Shown piece after piece: positions 26,286 to 35,571 of a stretch of 42,754 nucleotides of DNA (position 1 is the first letter of the stretch; each line of letters starts with the position of its first letter). The translations under genes were made by a program, and so were the position numbers. This DNA is from an uncultured Bacteroides sp. (GTDB lineage: Bacteria > Bacteroidota > Bacteroidia > Bacteroidales > Bacteroidaceae): assembly GCA_944320295.1 (NCBI GenBank), contig CALUGY010000115.1:1-42754 (forward strand), read 5' to 3'. The notes beneath the pieces are model-generated. The model saw nothing but the letters and a program-made list of their open reading frames with translations. It ran no database searches and was not told the origin of the DNA.

Positions 26286-28088
26286 ATGAAACATAAGCTA
26301 CGCAGTTCAGTCAGCACACAAGGCCGCCGCATGGCCGGGGCACGTGCCCTTTGGGCGGCCAACGGCATGAAGCCGGAACAGGCCGGGAAACCCATTATCG
26401 CCATTGTCAACTCGTTCACCCAATTCGTGCCGGGGCATGTGCATTTGCACGAGGTGGGACAGTACGTGAAGACGGAGATAGAGAAACTGGGTTGCTTTGC
26501 CGCCGAGTTCAACACCATAGCCATAGACGATGGCATCGCCATGGGGCACGACGGAATGCTCTATTCGTTGCCCTCGCGCGACCTGATTGCCGACAGCGTG
26601 GAGTACATGGTGAACGCCCACAAGGCCGACGCGATGGTATGCATCAGCAACTGCGACAAGATTACGCCGGGCATGCTCATGGCAGCCATGCGGCTCAACA
26701 TTCCCACGGTGTTCGTGTCTGGCGGGCCGATGGAGGCCGGCGAATGGAACGGCCGTCACCTCGACCTGATAGATGCCATGATACAGTCTGCCGACGAGAG
26801 CGTGAGCGATGCCGACGTGGCACAGATTGAGCGCCATGCCTGTCCCACGTGCGGTTGCTGTTCGGGCATGTTTACCGCCAACTCCATGAATTGCCTGAAC
26901 GAGGCTATCGGATTGGCTCTTCCGGGCAACGGCACGGTGGTGGCCACGCACGAGAACCGCAGGTCGCTGTTCCGCGACGCGGCCCGTCTCATTGTGGAGA
27001 ACGCGCGCCGCTATTACGAGGACGGCGACGACAGCGTGTTGCCCCGCAATATTGCCACCCGCCAGGCATTCCTCAACGCCATGACGCTCGATATAGCCAT
27101 GGGCGGCTCCACGAACACCGTGCTTCACCTGCTGGCCATAGCGCACGAGGCGGGAGCCGACTTCAAAATGGATGACATAGATATGCTGTCGCGACGTACA
27201 CCCTGCCTGTGCAAGGTGGCGCCCAATACCCAGAAATATCACGTGCAGGACGTGAACCGTGCCGGAGGCATCCTCGCCATCATGCACGAACTGGCCAAGG
27301 GCGGGCTGGTGGATACTACGGCCCGGCGTGTAGACGGGCTGATGTTGGCCGAGGCCATAGAGCGGTATGGCATCTGTACTCCAAGCGTATGTCCTGAGGC
27401 ATTGAAGATGTATGCCTCGGCACCGGGCGGCAAGTTCAATCTACAGATGGCCTCCCAAAACAATTACTATAAGGAATTAGACCGCGACCGTGCCACGGGA
27501 TGCATCCGTGACCTGCAACATGCTTACAGTAAAGACGGCGGACTGGCCGTGCTGAAAGGTAACATCGCCCTGGACGGTTGTGTGGTGAAAACGGCAGGAG
27601 TGGACGAGAGTATCTGGCGCTTTACCGGGCCGGCAAAAGTGTTTGATTCGCAGGAGAGCGCATGCGAGGGGATTCTTGGCGGCAAGGTGGAAAGTGGTGA
27701 TGTAGTGGTCATCATTTATGAAGGTCCCAAAGGCGGGCCGGGCATGCAGGAGATGCTTTATCCCACCTCGTACATCAAGTCGCGCCACTTGGGCAAGGAG
27801 TGCGCGCTGATAACGGACGGGCGCTTCAGCGGGGGGACGTCCGGTCTGAGCATAGGGCATATCTCTCCCGAAGCGGCTGCCGGGGGCAACATAGGCAAGG
27901 TGCGGGATGGCGACCTGATAGAGATAGACATTCCCCACCGGAGTATCAACGTAAAGCTGACGGAGGAGGAACTGTCCGCACGTCCCATGATGCCTGTCAC
28001 CCGTCAACGGGAAGTATCGAAGGCTCTGCGTGCATACGCTGCCATGGTAAGCTCGGCAGATAAGGGCGGCGTGCGTGAGATAGATTGA
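26286..28088 (+). CDS. ilvD: Dihydroxy-acid dehydratase
   Basis: Dehydrates 2,3-dihydroxy-isovalerate and 2,3-dihydroxy-3-methylvalerate to the 2-oxo acids of valine and isoleucine. I use ATG 26286 ([23 protein letters not shown]), 600 residues; it follows an unusually good AGGAG at 26273-26277. Iron-sulfur ligand cysteines lie in [13 protein letters not shown] and in [25 protein letters not shown]. The C-terminal half carries the conserved [23 protein letters not shown]. First structural gene of the ilv operon, placed just after the attenuator and 37 bp before ilvB. Confidence 0.96.
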   Translation: MKHKLRSSVSTQGRRMAGARALWAANGMKPEQAGKPIIAIVNSFTQFVPGHVHLHEVGQYVKTEIEKLGCFAAEFNTIAIDDGIAMGHDGMLYSLPSRDLIADSVEYMVNAHKADAMVCISNCDKITPGMLMAAMRLNIPTVFVSGGPMEAGEWNGRHLDLIDAMIQSADESVSDADVAQIERHACPTCGCCSGMFTANSMNCLNEAIGLALPGNGTVVATHENRRSLFRDAARLIVENARRYYEDGDDSVLPRNIATRQAFLNAMTLDIAMGGSTNTVLHLLAIAHEAGADFKMDDIDMLSRRTPCLCKVAPNTQKYHVQDVNRAGGILAIMHELAKGGLVDTTARRVDGLMLAEAIERYGICTPSVCPEALKMYASAPGGKFNLQMASQNNYYKELDRDRATGCIRDLQHAYSKDGGLAVLKGNIALDGCVVKTAGVDESIWRFTGPAKVFDSQESACEGILGGKVESGDVVVIIYEGPKGGPGMQEMLYPTSYIKSRHLGKECALITDGRFSGGTSGLSIGHISPEAAAGGNIGKVRDGDLIEIDIPHRSINVKLTEEELSARPMMPVTRQREVSKALRAYAAMVSSADKGGVREID

Positions 28089-28125
28089 TCACGAGTTCTG
28101 AATGATAAAGAAACGACTATAAGAT

Positions 28126-29844
28126 ATGGATACCAAGCAGAATAATAAGCCTGAGAACCCTATTAGTGGTGCTGAAGCCCTGATGCGTTCGCTGGAGGCA
28201 CAAGGGGTAGACACCATTTTCGGTTATCCCGGGGGCAGTATCATGCCGGTGTTTGATGCATTGTACGACCATCGGGCCACCCTTAACCACATTCTTGTGC
28301 GCCATGAACAGGGTGCCACTCATGCAGCCCAAGGTTATGCCAGAGTGTCCGGGCGTGTGGGTGTATGCCTCGTAACCAGCGGGCCAGGGGCGACGAATAC
28401 CATTACCGGTATAGCGGACGCCATGATAGACAGTACTCCCATTGTCGTGATAGCAGGACAGGTAGGTACGGGTTTCTTAGGTACGGATGCGTTTCAGGAG
28501 GTGGACCTGGTGGGCATCACGCAGCCCATTTCCAAGTGGAGCTATCAGATACGCCGGGCCGAAGACGTGCCTTGGGCCGTGGCCAGGGCTTTTTACATAG
28601 CACGCAGCGGCAGGCCGGGGCCTGTGGTGCTGGACTTTGCCAAGAACGCGCAGACCGAAAAGGTACACTATCAGCCTGTAAAGGTGGACTACATACGCAG
28701 TTACCAGCCTGTGGCCGAACCGGACGAGGAGGCCATCCGTCAAGCTGCCGACCTGATTAATGCTGCCGAGCGTCCGTTGGTCTTGGTGGGCCAGGGCGTT
28801 GAGCTGGGTAATGCGCAGGCGGAACTGCGGGCTTTCATTGAAAAGGCGGACATGCCTGCCGCGCGCACTTTGTTAGGCTTGTCCGCGCTCCCGACCAGCC
28901 ACCCTTTGAACATGGGAATGCTTGGGATGCATGGCAACTTGGGCCCGAACATAAACACCAACAAGTGCGACGTGCTGGTGGCTGTGGGGATGCGTTTTGA
29001 TGACCGTGTCACGGGCAATGTGGAGACCTATGCCCGCCAAGCCAAGATCATACACTTCGACATAGACCCGGCTGAGATAAACAAGAACATTCCTGCCGAT
29101 GTGCCCGTGCTGGGCGACTGCAAGGTTACGCTCCCCGCAGTAACGGCTTTGCTCCGTCCGGCCAAACATACTGCATGGATAGAGTCTTTCCGTACTTATG
29201 AACAGGTAGAGGAGGAAAAGGTAATCCGGCCGGAACTGCATCCCGCGAGCGAGGCTCTTACGATGGGCGAGGTGGTACGTGCCGTGAGCGATGCCACCAA
29301 CAATGAGGCTATTCTTGTGACGGACGTGGGCCAGAACCAAATGATGTCGGCCCGTTACTTCCGTTACACACGGGAGAGAAGTATTGTCACTTCAGGCGGA
29401 CTGGGTACCATGGGTTTCGGGATGCCCGCAGCCATAGGGGCCACTTTCGGCCAGCCGGAGCGCACGGTGTGCGTGTTCATGGGCGATGGAGGCTTCCAGA
29501 TGAACCTGCAAGAGCTGGGCACCATCATGGAACAACAAGCACCCGTGAAGATGATTATGCTGAATAACAACTTCTTGGGGAATGTGCGCCAATGGCAAGC
29601 CATGTTCTTTGGCGGCCGATATTCGTTTACCCCCATGATGAATCCCGATTACTTGCAGATAGCTGCCGCTTACGGTATACCAGCGCGACGTGTCATATCG
29701 AGGGACGATTTGCCCAAGGCCATAGAGGAGATGCTTGCGGTCAAGGGGCCGTTCTTGCTCGAAGCCTGTGTGGTGGAAGAAGGCAACGTGCTCCCCATGA
29801 CGCCGCCGGGTGGTTCGGTGAATCAGATGTTGCTGGAGTGTTGA
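28126..29844 (+). CDS. ilvB: Acetolactate synthase large subunit
   Basis: Thiamine-diphosphate enzyme making 2-acetolactate or 2-aceto-2-hydroxybutyrate, the first common step of valine/leucine and isoleucine synthesis. 572 residues, normal length. N-terminal ThDP-PYR domain with IFGYPGGSIMPVFDALYD and the catalytic Glu in HEQGATHAAQGYARVSG. The central FAD/nucleotide-binding domain includes LGMHGNLGPNINTNKCDVLVAVGMRFDDRVTG. The C-terminal PP domain has the ThDP motif GDGGFQMNLQELGT...NNNFLGNVRQWQ. It is followed by the small subunit after a 100-bp gap in which I see no terminator. Confidence 0.96.
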   Translation: MDTKQNNKPENPISGAEALMRSLEAQGVDTIFGYPGGSIMPVFDALYDHRATLNHILVRHEQGATHAAQGYARVSGRVGVCLVTSGPGATNTITGIADAMIDSTPIVVIAGQVGTGFLGTDAFQEVDLVGITQPISKWSYQIRRAEDVPWAVARAFYIARSGRPGPVVLDFAKNAQTEKVHYQPVKVDYIRSYQPVAEPDEEAIRQAADLINAAERPLVLVGQGVELGNAQAELRAFIEKADMPAARTLLGLSALPTSHPLNMGMLGMHGNLGPNINTNKCDVLVAVGMRFDDRVTGNVETYARQAKIIHFDIDPAEINKNIPADVPVLGDCKVTLPAVTALLRPAKHTAWIESFRTYEQVEEEKVIRPELHPASEALTMGEVVRAVSDATNNEAILVTDVGQNQMMSARYFRYTRERSIVTSGGLGTMGFGMPAAIGATFGQPERTVCVFMGDGGFQMNLQELGTIMEQQAPVKMIMLNNNFLGNVRQWQAMFFGGRYSFTPMMNPDYLQIAAAYGIPARRVISRDDLPKAIEEMLAVKGPFLLEACVVEEGNVLPMTPPGGSVNQMLLEC

Positions 29845-29944
29845 GTAAGTTGCGGGCTTGCCGATGCCGGCCTTGATTCCTCAATAACGGCATGGCAGGC
29901 GCTTTAAATACATTACCCTTGGTTCTTTATCAAAAGGAAAATAT

Positions 29945-30511
29945 ATGGAAAAGACATTATATACGATTATCGTCCATTCGGAGAACTTTGCCGGGTTGCT
30001 TAACCAGGTGACGGCGGTATTCACGCGTAGGCAGATAAACATCGAGAGCCTGAACGTCTCCGCATCGTCCATACCGGGAGTGCACAAGTATACCATCACC
30101 GCATGGACGGACAAGCCCACCATCGAAAAGGTGGTGAAGCAGATTGAGAAGAAGATAGACGTGATTCAGGCGCACTACTTTACCGACAGCGAGATATACC
30201 AGCACGAGATAGCCCTCTACAAGCTGTCTACGCCGGTGTTGGAGCAGACCCACGAGATATCCCGCATCATCCGCAAGAGCCATGCACGCATCGTCGAGGT
30301 CAACCCTGTGTACTCCATCGTGGAGATGAACGGAGTGAGCGAGGATATCACCCGCCTTTACGACGACTTGCGCCCGCTGCATTGCGTTTTGCAGTTCGTG
30401 CGTTCGGGCCGCGTGGCCATTACCACCAGCTACGTGGAGCGCGTCAACGAATATCTGGCCGAACGCGAAGCCAAGTATCACAAACAGAACAAGGAGGAGA
30501 ATCATGACTGA
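29945..30511 (+). CDS. ilvN: Acetolactate synthase regulatory (small) subunit
   Basis: 188 residues. The N-terminal ACT domain (LYTIIVHSENFAGLLNQVTAVFTRRQINIESLNVS) is the valine-binding feedback module. A second ACT-like domain reads IIRKSHARIVEVNPVYSIVEMNGVSEDITRLYDDL. It activates the large subunit encoded directly upstream and confers end-product inhibition. The last codons overlap the thioesterase start by 8 nt, suggesting coupled translation. Confidence 0.94.
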   Translation: MEKTLYTIIVHSENFAGLLNQVTAVFTRRQINIESLNVSASSIPGVHKYTITAWTDKPTIEKVVKQIEKKIDVIQAHYFTDSEIYQHEIALYKLSTPVLEQTHEISRIIRKSHARIVEVNPVYSIVEMNGVSEDITRLYDDLRPLHCVLQFVRSGRVAITTSYVERVNEYLAEREAKYHKQNKEENHD

Positions 30512-31259
30512 TAATAAGATAGGTGCATACGACCTGGTGGCGGAACCATTTCATGTGGACTTCACAGGCCGTCTTACTCTGGGCGTGCTGGGCAACCATT
30601 TGCTGAACTGCGCCGGCTTCCATGCCACCGAACGTGGCTTCGGCATGGCCCACATCAATGAGGAGAACTGTACGTGGGTGCTCTCGCGTCTGGTGATAGA
30701 GATGGAGGACATGCCCCGCGAGTACGACAAGTTCCGGGTGGAGACGTGGGTGGAGAACGTCTACCGTCTCTTTACCGACCGCGACTTCGCCATCCTTGCC
30801 GCCGACGGCCGGGTACTGGGTTGCGCCCGCTCCGTATGGGCCATGATAGGCATGAATACCCGCCGCCCCGTGGACTTGACCTCCATGCACGGGGGAGGCA
30901 TCAACGACTACATCTGCGACCGTCCTTGCCCCATAGACAAGCCGGGGCGCATCAAGGTGGCGGCCACGGAACCTGCCGCGGTCATCCAGGCCAAGTACAG
31001 CGACATAGACGTCAACGGGCATGTGAACAGCATACGCTACATTGAGCATATCCTTGACCTCTTCCCGCTGGAAATGTTCCGCGACCGGCGCATCGCCCGC
31101 TTCGAGATGGCATACGTGGCCGAGAGCTATTACGGCGACGAGCTGTCCATCTTCCTTGAGAAGTGCGGCGAGGCCGAGGACTACAATGCCGAAATTCGCA
31201 AGAACGGCGGTGAGACCGTGTGCCGCGCACGCGTCGTCTTCCGCGAGAACCCCGAATGA
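30504..31259 (+). CDS. Acyl-ACP thioesterase
   Basis: 251-residue protein of the acyl-ACP thioesterase family (tandem hot-dog folds), which releases free fatty acids from acyl carrier protein. N-terminal hot-dog: EPFHVDFTGRLTLGVLGNHLLNCAGFHATERGFG. The second contains the family signature YSDIDVNGHVNSIRYIEHILD, whose Asn and His are expected catalytic residues, and a later Cys/Glu region. It starts inside ilvN (8-nt overlap) and precedes ilvC, so it is inside the ilv operon although it is not a branched-chain amino acid enzyme. A plausible link is branched-chain fatty acid metabolism, since those acids are primed from Val/Leu/Ile oxo acids; this is inference. Confidence 0.88.
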   Translation: MTDNKIGAYDLVAEPFHVDFTGRLTLGVLGNHLLNCAGFHATERGFGMAHINEENCTWVLSRLVIEMEDMPREYDKFRVETWVENVYRLFTDRDFAILAADGRVLGCARSVWAMIGMNTRRPVDLTSMHGGGINDYICDRPCPIDKPGRIKVAATEPAAVIQAKYSDIDVNGHVNSIRYIEHILDLFPLEMFRDRRIARFEMAYVAESYYGDELSIFLEKCGEAEDYNAEIRKNGGETVCRARVVFRENPE

Positions 31260-31355
31260 GAGTATATATAATATAATGTATAGGACATCAGATAACAATT
31301 TATTAACCAATCTCTCCCCGGCCGACCGCCGGAAGAGCTAAACAAAGTAACGATT

Positions 31356-32399
31356 ATGGCACAAATGAATTTTGGCGGCGTAACAGAGAATGTTGTTACC
31401 CGCGAGGAGTTTCCTCTTGAGAAAGCCCGCGAAATCTTGAAGAACGAGACTATCGCCGTGTTGGGCTACGGTGTGCAAGGTCCCGGACAGGCATGCAACC
31501 TGCGCGACAATGGCTTCAATGTCATCGTGGGGCAACGCGAGGGAAAGACCTACGACAAAGCCGTGGCCGACGGATGGAAGCCCGGCGAAACGCTGTTCTC
31601 CCTGGAGGAGGCCGCACAACGCGGAACCATCGTCTGCATGTTGCTGAGCGACGCGGCGCAGATTGCCGTATGGCCCAAGATCAAGCAGTACCTCACCGCC
31701 GGCAAGGCGCTGTACTTCAGCCACGGCTTCGGCATCACCTACAAGGAACGCACCAACATCATTCCGCCCGCCGACATCGACGTCATCATGGTGGCACCCA
31801 AGGGCTCCGGCCGCTCGCTGCGCACCATGTTCCTCGAGGGGCGCGGACTGAACAGTTCGTATGCCGTCTTCCAGGACGCCACGGGCAAGGCACTCGACCG
31901 CACGCTGGCCTTCGGTATCGGCATCGGAAGCGGCTACCTGTTCCAGACGGACTTCAAGCGCGAGGTGTACTCCGACCTCACCGGTGAGCGCGGCTCGCTG
32001 ATGGGTGCCATCCAGGGCCTGCTGCTGGCACAGTACGAGGTGCTGCGCGAACACGGCCACACGCCCTCCGAAGCCTTTAACGAGACGGTGGAGGAACTCA
32101 CGCAGTCGCTCATGCCGCTCTTCGCGCAGAAGGGCATGGACTGGATGTATGCCAACTGCTCGACCACCGCACAGCGCGGCGCGCTCGACTGGATGACCCC
32201 CTTCCACGACGCCATCAAGCCCGTCATGGAGAAGCTCTACCAGAGCGTGGCCAGCGGCGAGGAGGCACAGAAGTCCATCGACAGCAACTCCAAGCCCGAC
32301 TACCGCGAGAAGCTCAACGCCGAGCTGAAGGCCCTGCGCGAAAGCGAGATGTGGCAGACGGCCGAAACCGTGCGCAAACTCCGTCCGGAGAACAACTAA
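31356..32399 (+). CDS. ilvC: Ketol-acid reductoisomerase (class I)
   Basis: Isomerises and reduces 2-acetolactate and 2-aceto-2-hydroxybutyrate, using Mg2+ and NAD(P)H. 347 residues, with the Rossmann motif VLGYGVQGPGQACNLRDNGFNVIVGQREG near residues 34-62 and the knotted C-terminal domain in single copy, as in class I. Metal-binding Asp/Glu are expected in DLTGERGSLMGAIQGLLLAQYEVL and downstream ETVEEL. Note the order: ilvC is last although it acts between IlvBN and IlvD. Cofactor preference cannot be assigned safely from the loop. A strong terminator follows after 34 nt. Confidence 0.96.
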   Translation: MAQMNFGGVTENVVTREEFPLEKAREILKNETIAVLGYGVQGPGQACNLRDNGFNVIVGQREGKTYDKAVADGWKPGETLFSLEEAAQRGTIVCMLLSDAAQIAVWPKIKQYLTAGKALYFSHGFGITYKERTNIIPPADIDVIMVAPKGSGRSLRTMFLEGRGLNSSYAVFQDATGKALDRTLAFGIGIGSGYLFQTDFKREVYSDLTGERGSLMGAIQGLLLAQYEVLREHGHTPSEAFNETVEELTQSLMPLFAQKGMDWMYANCSTTAQRGALDWMTPFHDAIKPVMEKLYQSVASGEEAQKSIDSNSKPDYREKLNAELKALRESEMWQTAETVRKLRPENN

Positions 32400-32433
32400 A
32401 CAGACTATCAATCAACGATTTTTAGGCAAGTCG

Positions 32434-32470
32434 CGCCGTCCCTTCCGAGGGGCGGCGTTTTCTTTTTCCC
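32434..32470 (+). terminator. Rho-independent terminator of the ilv operon
   Basis: Stem CGCCGTCCCT (32434-32443) / AGGGGCGGCG (32448-32457), 10 bp with one G-U pair and a TCCG loop, followed by TTTTCTTTTTC. Confidence 0.9.
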
Positions 32471-32487
32471 ACGGCCCGGAGGGACGG

Positions 32488-32571
32488 TTTTAAAAATCCG
32501 CGCGGATTCCTCCGGAAGCCCCTGCGGGGCCCCGTTTTCCCCCGGTTTGCCCCGGCAAAAGGGGCGCGCGC
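32488..32571. repeat. Cluster of short palindromes between ilvC and cmk
   Basis: Several perfect or near-perfect palindromes lie side by side: TTTTAAAA (32488-32495), AATCCGCGCGGATT (32495-32508), GCCCCTGCGGGGC (32518-32530), TTTGCCCCGGCAAA (32546-32559) and GCGCGCGC (32564-32571). Their spacing is irregular, unlike the 22-nt arrays. Confidence 0.6.
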
Positions 32572-32613
32572 AAATTTCCCCGCCCGGTGCGCCCGCCTTT
32601 GCCAAAAACTCCG

Positions 32614-32621
32614 TACCTTTA
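32614..32621 (+). promoter_or_regulatory. Possible -7 box for cmk-ispH
   Basis: TACCTTTA, one base off TAnnTTTG, 37 nt before the cmk ATG. The preceding TTTG (32598) is only 12 nt away, so the match is weak. Confidence 0.35.
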
Positions 32622-32658
32622 GCCGCCGAAACCATATATCAACCCACATACTACGGAT

Positions 32659-33351
32659 ATGAAGAAGATAATCATTGCCATAGACGGCTTCTCTTCGTGC
32701 GGCAAGAGCACCATGGCCAAGGACTTGGCGCGGGAGATAGGCTACATCTACGTGGACAGCGGCGCCATGTACCGCGCCGTCACCCTCTACGCCCTGCGCG
32801 CGGGCTATATAAAAGACGGGCAGATAGACGAGGCCGCGCTGCAGGCCGCCATGCCCGGCATCCGGATATCCTTCCGCCCCGACCCGCAGACCGGGCGCAC
32901 GCTGACCTGCCTGAACGGCGAAGAGGTGGAGCAGGACATACGCTCCATGCAGGTGGCCGCCCACGTCAGCCCCATCGCCGCGCTGCCCTTCGTGCGCGAA
33001 GCACTCGTCCGCCAGCAACAAGACATGGGCCGGCAGAAAGGCATCGTCATGGACGGGCGCGACATAGGCACCACCGTCTTCCCCCAGGCCGAGCTGAAAG
33101 TCTTCGTCACCGCCAGCCCCGACGTCCGCGCCCGCCGGCGCTACGACGAACTCCTCGCCAAGGGGCAGCCGGCCGACTACGACGAAATACTGGCCAACGT
33201 GCAGGAGCGTGACCGCATAGACCGCACCCGCGCCGTCAGCCCCCTGCGCCAGGCCGACGACGCCCTGGTGCTGGACAACAGCCACATGACCATAGCCCAG
33301 CAGAAGGAGTGGCTGCTGGAGCAGTACAGGAGGGTGGCATGGCAACAATAG
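32659..33351 (+). CDS. cmk: Cytidylate kinase
   Basis: Phosphorylates CMP and dCMP with ATP for nucleotide salvage. 230 residues. P-loop GFSSCGKST at residues 10-18, then [18 protein letters not shown] (CMP-binding start). The NMP-binding insert typical of CMP kinases follows, and then [24 protein letters not shown] and the lid-region [11 protein letters not shown]. The C-terminal [20 protein letters not shown] is the conserved RxxxPLxxAxDA motif. Its stop lies 13 nt inside ispH, so the two are coupled. Very GC-rich gene. Confidence 0.95.
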   Translation: MKKIIIAIDGFSSCGKSTMAKDLAREIGYIYVDSGAMYRAVTLYALRAGYIKDGQIDEAALQAAMPGIRISFRPDPQTGRTLTCLNGEEVEQDIRSMQVAAHVSPIAALPFVREALVRQQQDMGRQKGIVMDGRDIGTTVFPQAELKVFVTASPDVRARRRYDELLAKGQPADYDEILANVQERDRIDRTRAVSPLRQADDALVLDNSHMTIAQQKEWLLEQYRRVAWQQ

Positions 33352-34211
33352 AGATAGACAGCGGCTCCGGATTCTGCTTCGGCGTGGTCAACGCCATACG
33401 CAAGGCCGAGGAAGAACTGCGCAAGGGCGGCACGCTCTACTGCCTGGGTGACATCGTGCACAACAGCCGCGAGGTGGAACGCCTCAAGGCCATGGGCCTC
33501 GTCACCATCAACCACGAAGAGTTTGCCCGCCTGCACGACGCCAAAGTCCTGCTGCGCGCCCACGGCGAACCGCCCGAAACCTACGACACGGCCCGCCGCA
33601 ACCACATAGAAATCATAGACGCCACCTGCCCCGTGGTGCTCAAACTGCAAAAACGCATCAAGCAGGAGCATGACGCCGGAGGGCAGGACAAGCAAATCGT
33701 CATCTACGGCAAGAACGGCCATGCCGAGGTGCTGGGCCTCGTGGGCCAGACGGAGGGCAAGGCCATCGTCATAGAGCAACTGCAGGAAGTCTCCAAGCTG
33801 GACTTCAGCAAGAGCATACGCCTCTACTCGCAGACCACCAAGTCGCTGGACGAGTTCCGCCACATTGTGGACTACATCAAGGCGCACATCTCGCCCCAGG
33901 CCACCTTCGAGTACTACGACACCATCTGCCGGCAAGTGGCCAACCGCATACCCAACATCCGCCGCTTCGCCGCCGGGCACGACCTCATCTTCTTTGTCAG
34001 CGGCAAGAAAAGCTCCAACGGCAAGATGCTCTTCACGGAGTGCCTGAAGGTCAACCCCAACTCCCACCTGATAGACAGCGCGGACGAGATAGACCGCACG
34101 CTGCTCTCCGGGGCGCGTTCCATTGGCATTTGCGGGGCCACCTCCACGCCCAAGTGGCTGATGGAGCAGGTGTCCGCCGCCATCAAGCAGGCCCTGGCTG
34201 AAGAACCATAA
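33339..34211 (+). CDS. ispH: 4-hydroxy-3-methylbut-2-enyl diphosphate reductase
   Basis: Last enzyme of the MEP isoprenoid pathway; reduces HMBPP to IPP and DMAPP with a [4Fe-4S] cluster. I place the start at ATG 33339 ([16 protein letters not shown]), inside the end of cmk, rather than at an upstream Met, because family members begin right before the first cluster Cys. 290 residues. Cluster cysteines: C13 (GFCFGV), C97 (DATCPVV) and C196 ([10 protein letters not shown]). Substrate-binding SQTTKS and the C-terminal [11 protein letters not shown] are present. Its product feeds the polyprenyl synthase encoded at 37.5 kb. Confidence 0.95.
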   Translation: MATIEIDSGSGFCFGVVNAIRKAEEELRKGGTLYCLGDIVHNSREVERLKAMGLVTINHEEFARLHDAKVLLRAHGEPPETYDTARRNHIEIIDATCPVVLKLQKRIKQEHDAGGQDKQIVIYGKNGHAEVLGLVGQTEGKAIVIEQLQEVSKLDFSKSIRLYSQTTKSLDEFRHIVDYIKAHISPQATFEYYDTICRQVANRIPNIRRFAAGHDLIFFVSGKKSSNGKMLFTECLKVNPNSHLIDSADEIDRTLLSGARSIGICGATSTPKWLMEQVSAAIKQALAEEP

Positions 34212-34267
34212 CCGGCGGCACGACAAGAAATTAAGGCTTTTTATGATGTAAGCCCCCGGCTTTTGCG

Positions 34268-34275
34268 TATCTTTG
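34268..34275 (+). promoter_or_regulatory. Predicted -7 box for pfkA
   Basis: TATCTTTG, about 85 nt upstream of the pfkA ATG. It argues that pfkA can be transcribed apart from cmk-ispH. Confidence 0.5.
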
Positions 34276-34360
34276 CGCTGCCATCGGGACGGACGGGGCG
34301 GGAATGCCTGCCGCCGAACCCTGCGGCAAACCAAGTATCACTACTTAACTATACATTCTT

Positions 34361-35341
34361 ATGTCGACAATCAAATGCATCGGAATCTTGACTTCGGGCG
34401 GCGACGCCCCGGGCATGAACGCAGCCATCCGCGCCGTAACGCGCGCTGCCATCTATAACGGACTACAAGTGAAAGGCATATACCGCGGTTACAAAGGCTT
34501 GGTGACCGGGGAAATCAAGGAGTTCAAAAGCCAGAACGTGAGCAACATCATCCAGCTGGGCGGCACCATCCTGAAGACGGCCCGCTGCAAGGAGTTCACC
34601 ACGCCCGAAGGCCGCCAGCTGGCTTACGAGAACATGAAGAAGGAAGGCATCGACGCCTTGGTGGTCATAGGCGGTGACGGTTCGCTGACAGGGGCGCGCA
34701 TCTTCGCCCAAGAGTTCGACGTGCCCTGCATCGGCCTGCCAGGGACGATAGACAACGACCTTTTCGGTACCGACACCACCATAGGTTATGACACGGCCCT
34801 GAACACGATACTCGACGCGGTAGACAAGATTCGCGATACGGCTACCTCGCACGAGCGCCTGTTCTTCGTGGAGGTGATGGGCCGCGACGCCGGCTTCCTC
34901 GCCCTGAACGGGGCCATCGCCTCGGGCGCCGAGGCCGCCATCATACCGGAGTTCAGCACCGAGGTCGACCAGCTGGAGGAGTTTATCAAGAACGGCTTCC
35001 GCAAGTCGAAGAACAGCAGCATCGTGCTCGTGGCCGAGAGCGAGCTTACGGGCGGTGCCATGCACTATGCCGAGCGTGTCAAGAACGAGTATCCACAGTA
35101 TGACGTCCGCGTGACGATTCTTGGCCACTTGCAGCGTGGCGGAAGCCCCACGGCGCACGACCGCATCCTGGCCAGTCGCTTGGGCGCGGCAGCCATAGAC
35201 GCTCTGATGGAGGGACAGCGCAACGTAATGATAGGCATTGAGCACGACGAGGTAGTCTACGTGCCCTTTACCAAAGCCATCAAGAACGACAAACCCATAC
35301 AGAAAGAGCTGGTAAACGTGCTTAGGGAACTTTCCATTTAA
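34361..35341 (+). CDS. pfkA: ATP-dependent 6-phosphofructokinase
   Basis: Phosphorylates fructose 6-phosphate in glycolysis. 326 residues, typical bacterial length. Motifs: [16 protein letters not shown] (11-26), GGDGSLTGA (104-112) and [13 protein letters not shown] (126-138) with the catalytic Asp in TIDND. Gly after GGD and the Gly of PGTIDND (not Lys) are the residues of ATP-using enzymes; pyrophosphate-dependent ones have Asp and Lys there. Later [16 protein letters not shown] completes the substrate site. Preceded by its own promoter and followed by a strong terminator and a family A array. Confidence 0.95.
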   Translation: MSTIKCIGILTSGGDAPGMNAAIRAVTRAAIYNGLQVKGIYRGYKGLVTGEIKEFKSQNVSNIIQLGGTILKTARCKEFTTPEGRQLAYENMKKEGIDALVVIGGDGSLTGARIFAQEFDVPCIGLPGTIDNDLFGTDTTIGYDTALNTILDAVDKIRDTATSHERLFFVEVMGRDAGFLALNGAIASGAEAAIIPEFSTEVDQLEEFIKNGFRKSKNSSIVLVAESELTGGAMHYAERVKNEYPQYDVRVTILGHLQRGGSPTAHDRILASRLGAAAIDALMEGQRNVMIGIEHDEVVYVPFTKAIKNDKPIQKELVNVLRELSI

Positions 35342-35361
35342 GATAAGTACAATAGGCAAGG

Positions 35362-35395
35362 GGAGGGCGCCGGTCGGTGCCCTCCTTTTCTTTTG
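35362..35395 (+). terminator. Rho-independent terminator of pfkA
   Basis: Stem GGAGGGCGCC (35362-35371) / GGTGCCCTCC (35376-35385), loop GGTC, then TTTTCTTTT. Confidence 0.9.
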
Positions 35396-35441
35396 AAGGG
35401 GGCGCAAGCCCTGCGGAGGCGTGCCGTTCGGGCTGGTTGCT

Positions 35442-35529
35442 CCGTACATGTTCCGCTCCCGCTCGCAACATGTTCCGTCCTTGCCCGCAACGCGTTCCGC
35501 TTCAGCTTGCAACATGTCCGGAATAATCC
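35442..35529. repeat. 22-nt palindromic array, family A, locus 5 (4 units)
   Basis: Four exact 22-nt units at 35442, 35464, 35486 and 35508. Cores CCGTACATGTTCCG, CGCAACATGTTCCG, CGCAACGCGTTCCG, TGCAACATGTCCGG. It lies between the pfkA terminator and the stop of the convergent porQ gene (35572). Confidence 0.88.
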
Positions 35530-35571
35530 CCTTGTTGCCCAAGTAAGCTGCCGCCGCAAGTGCTATATATA

